A DNA stretch of 7,508 nucleotides from Deltaproteobacteria bacterium (GTDB taxonomy: Bacteria; Desulfobacterota; Dissulfuribacteria; Dissulfuribacterales; QOAL01). The notes beneath the pieces were generated by a model. That model saw nothing but the letters and a program-made list of their open reading frames with translations, made no database searches and was not told where the DNA came from. The stretch spans positions 1 to 7,508 of the forward strand of contig JALSKY010000271.1 in NCBI GenBank assembly GCA_026988585.1, in the 5' to 3' direction. Each line of letters begins with the position of its first letter. The stretch's first letter is position 1. The translations under genes and the position numbers were made by a program. Below, in pieces: positions 4,584 through 7,508 of this stretch.

Positions 4584-5213
4584 ATGAACCCATCACCTTC
4601 CCAACAACTGAGATCTGAAATCCTCACACTGAGAGATAGACTTTCCAAGGATGAAATTCTGAGCCGAAGTGCTGCCATCACCAGACATTTTATATCGCTT
4701 CCCCTGTACCGGAGAAAACAGGAGATAATGCTCTATATTTCTTATCGAAGCGAAGTTTGCACATGGAAGCTCCTGCAGAGGATCCTTTCCGATAAGGGAT
4801 ACCTATACGCTCCGGTTACCAAAATTGATGAAAAACGGCTGGAAATTTACAGAGTAGAAGATGCCGACCAACTCATTCCAGGGGCATATGGCATTCTTGA
4901 GCCAAATCCCGCCAGGTGCCAGCGTGTCGATCCTGCCATTTTGGATCTGATAGCCGTGCCCGGCAGCGTTTTTTCCAGAGAATGTGGCAGATATGGGTAT
5001 GGAGGAGGATATTATGACAGATTCCTATCCATGGAGGCTCCCCAAGCCGTGAGAATAGCCCTGGCCTTCAGCTTCCAGGTAAAAGAGACAATACCTCTTG
5101 CACCCCACGATGAGTTGATGGATTATATCATCACGGAGAATGAGATCATTAGTTGCGGAAACAGGATCACAAAGAGAACAGGAAATTGCCATGAAAAAGG
5201 GAATGAAATTTGA
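4584..5213 (+). CDS. 5-formyltetrahydrofolate cyclo-ligase
   Basis: A cytosolic one-carbon enzyme that converts 5-formyltetrahydrofolate to 5,10-methenyltetrahydrofolate with ATP hydrolysis. The 209-residue protein has the family layout: N-terminal basic helix (LRSEILTLRDRLS), MLYISYRSEV around 49-58, the ATP/substrate signature PGSVFSRECGRYGYGGG (126-142) running into YYDRF (143-147), and PHDELMDYIITE (174-185), matching the C-terminal HDxxMDxIIT motif. Length is within the usual 180-210 range, with a short basic tail. ATG 4584 has no good Shine-Dalgarno (only AGG directly abutting it), so translation may be weak, but the N-terminus aligns well by eye. Its 3' end overlaps the exodeoxyribonuclease VII small subunit gene by 23 nt in another frame, suggesting an operon with coupled translation. 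Family names in use include MTHFS, Fau and YgfA. Confidence 0.93.
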   Translation: MNPSPSQQLRSEILTLRDRLSKDEILSRSAAITRHFISLPLYRRKQEIMLYISYRSEVCTWKLLQRILSDKGYLYAPVTKIDEKRLEIYRVEDADQLIPGAYGILEPNPARCQRVDPAILDLIAVPGSVFSRECGRYGYGGGYYDRFLSMEAPQAVRIALAFSFQVKETIPLAPHDELMDYIITENEIISCGNRITKRTGNCHEKGNEI

Positions 5214-5472
5214 GACAGCCCTGAAGGAGCTGGAAAAGATAGTGGAAAATCTTGAAAAAAAAGAGATGCCTCTGGAAAAGGCCCTGAGCACCTTTGAGCA
5301 GGGTGTAAAGCTCTCACGATATTGCAATCAACTTTTGGAACAGGCGGAAAAAAAGGTTAAAAGCCTGACTGAAAAACAGGACAAAGAAGGCAACCATACC
5401 GGTACCGCTGATGATTCTGCTTCAGTCATCACTCTTGGATCAACCAGCGAAGATAAGGCCGGAAAGCAGTAA
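5191..5472 (+). CDS. xseB: exodeoxyribonuclease VII small subunit
   Basis: Small subunit of exodeoxyribonuclease VII, the cytosolic single-strand-specific nuclease involved in repair and recombination; several XseB chains coat the coiled-coil of the large subunit XseA. From ATG 5191 it has 93 residues. Residues 5-65 are the family signature: FETALKELEKIVENLE, a K-x-M-P-L-E turn, ALSTFEQGVKLSRYC and an EQAEKKVKSL helix. The last 25 residues are a polar Ser/Asp-rich tail that most homologues lack or vary in. The frame is open from 5140, but 5191 has AGGA at 7 nt and gives the expected N-terminus. It starts inside the end of the cyclo-ligase gene (23-nt overlap). No xseA gene is nearby, so the partner must be encoded elsewhere. 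Confidence 0.93.
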   Translation: MKKGMKFETALKELEKIVENLEKKEMPLEKALSTFEQGVKLSRYCNQLLEQAEKKVKSLTEKQDKEGNHTGTADDSASVITLGSTSEDKAGKQ

Positions 5473-5585
5473 CACATGGCCTTAGAGAAGCAATTCTTTA
5501 CATTTCAACCCATAACGCCAGCAGCACCACAAGGCTTTTCATGCCTTGCTTGCTGAAAACAGATCAAATCGATAAATCAACGGGC

Positions 5586-7151
5586 ATGAAAAAAAAAGAC
5601 CTTAAAACTTATATGGACAGATCTGCAGGCATACTCCTGCATATATCCTCCCTTCCTGGAGATTTCGGTATCGGACAGATTGGCCAGGAGGCCCACAATT
5701 TCCTCTCTTTTCTCAAAGAGGCCGGACAGACCTACTGGCAGTTTCTGCCACTTGGGCCAATATCTCCGGCCTATGGCAACTCCCCGTACATGAGCCCTTC
5801 AGCCCTGGCAGGAAATCCCCTCTTCATTGACATAAATGGACTGATCAGGGGAGGATTATTAAAAAAGAATGAAATTCCTGAGCCACCTGCCTTTTCTGAG
5901 TACAGTGTAGATTATCCCCAAGTCTCAACATATCAGCTTCGCCTGCTGAAAATGGCCTTCAACAAGGCCAGAAACAGTAAACTCTGGCAAACTGAGGGGT
6001 GGGCTGAACAGGTTGAAAATCTTCTCCAGGAGAATGGCTGGGTTCATGACTACGCCCTTTTCATGGCCCTGAAGGAGAAATTCCAGGAGAAGGCCTGGTA
6101 TGAGTGGCCAGAGAAGATAGCAGCAAGAGAGGACAGGGCCATGGCCCAGGTCCAGGAAGAGCTGAGAGAAGAGATACTCTTCCATCTATTCTGTCAGGTT
6201 GTGTTCAATATACAGTGGCAGGAACTGAGGGAAAAGGCCACAGGCCTTGGCATCAGACTTTTTGGTGATATGCCTATCTATGTATCGCCGGACAGCGCAG
6301 ACGTATGGGCCAATCAGGAGGCCTTCGACCTCCATCCCAAGACCCGGCAGCCCAGATTCATTGCCGGAGTCCCCCCTGACTACTTCAGCAAGACAGGACA
6401 GCGATGGGGTAATCCTCTCTACAGGTGGAAGGTCTCCGGAAGACCCAACAAAGCCCTGTATCACTGGTGGACAGATAGGTTCAAGCGGCTCAAACAGCTG
6501 GTGGACGCTGTGCGCATAGACCATTTCAGGGGATTTGAGTCCTACTGGAAGATCCCTGCCAGCGAGGAGACCGCCATCAATGGAAAATGGGTAAAAGGGC
6601 CTGGAAAACAGTTTTTCAAGGCAATGCAACCGGCTATAGAAGAGATTGAGATAATCGCTGAAGACCTTGGCACCATCACTCCCGAGGTCCAGAGCCTCAG
6701 AGAAGGCCTTGGCTTTCCCGGGATGAAGGTTCTGCTCTTTGCTTTTGATTCCGATTCGAAAAATCTCTACCTGCCCCACAACTTCGAAAACAGCAATTTT
6801 GTTGTATATACAGGCACCCATGATAACTCTACTGCAGTGGGATGGTTTATGGATCCGACCGTAAGCCAGTGGGCGAAGGACAGGGCAAAAAGATACGCCA
6901 ACAGCGATGGCAGCAGAATCCACTGGGATCTGATCAGGCTGGCCTACTCCTCAGTGGCACGGATAGCCATGGTCCCGATGCAGGACGTTCTGGGATTTGG
7001 AGATGATTGCAGGATGAATACACCTTCCATGCGGGATGGCAATTGGAGATGGCGCCTGTCCCGCAGATTTCTCACCCTGGAGGTAGCAGGAGCCCTGCTC
7101 TCTGAAGCGGATTTTTATAACAGAATACCCAAAACTTCTCTTGACAACTGA
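5586..7151 (+). CDS. malQ: 4-alpha-glucanotransferase (amylomaltase, GH77)
   Basis: A cytosolic disproportionating enzyme that transfers glucan segments between alpha-1,4-glucans, used in glycogen and maltodextrin turnover. From ATG 5586 it has 521 residues, normal for bacterial GH77. Family motifs are present in order: RSAGILLHISSLPGDFGIG, GQTYWQFLPLGPISP, SPYMSPSALAGNPL, LFGDMPIYVSPDSADVW, and the catalytic set. The nucleophile is D312 in VRIDHFRGFE, the acid/base E359 in IIAEDLGT, and the transition-state stabiliser D413 in GTHDN. All key residues are intact, so the enzyme should be active. An in-frame ATG at 5541 has AAGG 6 nt upstream and adds 15 residues without family similarity; that AAGG and ATG lie within a small hairpin (5531-5547). 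The true start is undecided. The gene lies 113 bp after xseB and may share its transcript. Its last codons carry the -35 box of the tRNA-Phe promoter. Confidence 0.95.
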   Translation: MKKKDLKTYMDRSAGILLHISSLPGDFGIGQIGQEAHNFLSFLKEAGQTYWQFLPLGPISPAYGNSPYMSPSALAGNPLFIDINGLIRGGLLKKNEIPEPPAFSEYSVDYPQVSTYQLRLLKMAFNKARNSKLWQTEGWAEQVENLLQENGWVHDYALFMALKEKFQEKAWYEWPEKIAAREDRAMAQVQEELREEILFHLFCQVVFNIQWQELREKATGLGIRLFGDMPIYVSPDSADVWANQEAFDLHPKTRQPRFIAGVPPDYFSKTGQRWGNPLYRWKVSGRPNKALYHWWTDRFKRLKQLVDAVRIDHFRGFESYWKIPASEETAINGKWVKGPGKQFFKAMQPAIEEIEIIAEDLGTITPEVQSLREGLGFPGMKVLLFAFDSDSKNLYLPHNFENSNFVVYTGTHDNSTAVGWFMDPTVSQWAKDRAKRYANSDGSRIHWDLIRLAYSSVARIAMVPMQDVLGFGDDCRMNTPSMRDGNWRWRLSRRFLTLEVAGALLSEADFYNRIPKTSLDN

Positions 7152-7170
7152 GGCAGTTGCAACTAATAAT
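7141..7170 (+). promoter_or_regulatory. sigma-70 promoter of tRNA-Phe
   Basis: A perfect -35 TTGACA (7141-7146) lies 18 bp before AATAAT (7165-7170, five of six). The predicted start is about 7177, roughly 17 nt before the mature tRNA 5' end. The -35 box and first spacer bases are also the final Leu-Asp-Asn-stop codons of malQ. Confidence 0.75.
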
Positions 7171-7193
7171 TGTGGACCGTTTACGGCAGGCAT

Positions 7194-7269
7194 GCCGAGG
7201 TAGCTCAGTCGGTAGAGCAGGGGACTGAAAATCCCCGTGTCGGTGGTTCGATTCCGCCCCTCGGCACCA
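7194..7269 (+). tRNA. tRNA-Phe (anticodon GAA), CCA encoded
   Basis: The 76-nt cloverleaf is complete. Acceptor GCCGAGG (7194-7200) pairs with CCTCGGC (7259-7265). The D stem is GCTC/GAGC (7203-7206, 7215-7218). The anticodon stem GGGGA/TCCCC (7220-7224, 7232-7236) holds loop CTGAAAA with anticodon GAA at 7227-7229. The T stem GGTGG/CCGCC has one G-U pair and loop TTCGATT. Discriminator A and CCA (7267-7269) are encoded. No convincing intrinsic terminator follows. Confidence 0.98.
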
Positions 7270-7339
7270 GCCATTCATCTGGCCACTTATCTGGTACAAG
7301 CAATATTAAAACCAAAAATCCCGGGTTTTAACACCAGCT

Positions 7340-7427
7340 CTCCTCCAGAGTTTCTCTATCCTTTTCCCCTATTTTTATCCATTTAACCCTTTCCTTTCAT
7401 CTTTCCATACTTATTTTTTTAACAGCA
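7340..7427. other. pyrimidine-rich intergenic stretch
   Basis: Between tRNA-Phe and the last gene the plus strand is strongly C/T-rich with a run of seven T's near 7412-7420. It could end the tRNA transcript or form an unstructured leader. No hairpin good enough for an intrinsic terminator was found. Confidence 0.3.
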
Positions 7428-7481
7428 AGGGCCGGTTGTTGTCTATCGTAAGATCATTTCATACAAAGAGGAGGAAAGGAT

Positions 7482-7508
7482 ATGGCTCTCAAGCGAATTG
7501 ACAGATCA
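7482..7508 (+). CDS. 5' end of an unidentified gene (runs off right edge)
   Basis: Only nine codons are visible, reading MALKRIDRS. The start is well supported: AGGAGG (7469-7474) within AGAGGAGGAAAGGA lies 7 nt before the ATG, the strongest ribosome binding site in the window. This suggests a well-translated protein. The product cannot be identified from nine residues. Its AGAGGAGG (7467-7474) is complementary to CCTCCTCT in both predicted small RNAs, though this is also the generic ribosome-binding sequence. Confidence 0.6.

Noticed and set aside
6951..7299. Minus-strand ORFs overlapping tRNA-Phe with NHRHGDFQSPALPTELP-like protein sequence
   Set aside because: These are antisense translations of the tRNA gene, a well-known kind of spurious protein annotation; the tRNA cloverleaf explains the open frames.
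7436..7467. TTGTCT-N17-TACAAA as promoter of the gene at 7482
   Set aside because: Both boxes match only 4/6 and the implied start would fall inside the Shine-Dalgarno sequence.

Overview
The window looks like ordinary chromosome from a moderate-GC Gram-negative bacterium. The mix of a PilZ protein, an NtrC-type regulator, sigma-54 promoters and a Sec-type exported protein would suit Desulfobacterota or a neighbouring group. That placement is an inference from style; no taxonomic marker was read.

Left part (1-1383, minus strand): the 5' portion of a PilZ-domain gene runs off the left edge. Next to it is a diacylglycerol/lipid kinase gene whose C-terminal half resembles the accessory domain of eukaryotic-type DAG kinases. 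A divergent sigma-54-dependent NtrC-family response regulator follows (1478-2872, plus strand). It has an intact receiver, AAA+ domain and Fis-type helix-turn-helix, and no histidine kinase gene is visible nearby.

Middle part (2873-3919): this 1-kb stretch has no sizeable gene but is rich in signals and is the most interesting region. Directly after the regulator are two near-identical units. Each has a sigma-54 promoter core (the same 18 bp in both), an 87-89 nt C-rich, G-poor transcribed segment and a strong intrinsic terminator. I read them as two tandem sigma-54-dependent small RNA genes beside their likely activator, an arrangement reminiscent of LuxO/Qrr in Vibrio but with unrelated RNA sequence. 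Further on are three GCAANNNTTGC palindromes overlapping a plausible sigma-70 promoter, a possible 25-codon ORF and a leader-like structure ending in seven T's. These precede a small exported protein gene (3920-4510).

Right part (4584-7508, plus strand): housekeeping genes for 5-formyltetrahydrofolate cyclo-ligase and the exodeoxyribonuclease VII small subunit (overlapping by 23 nt), then 4-alpha-glucanotransferase (MalQ). A tRNA-Phe(GAA) gene follows, with a consensus promoter whose -35 box lies in the last codons of malQ. The window ends nine codons into a gene with a very strong ribosome binding site.
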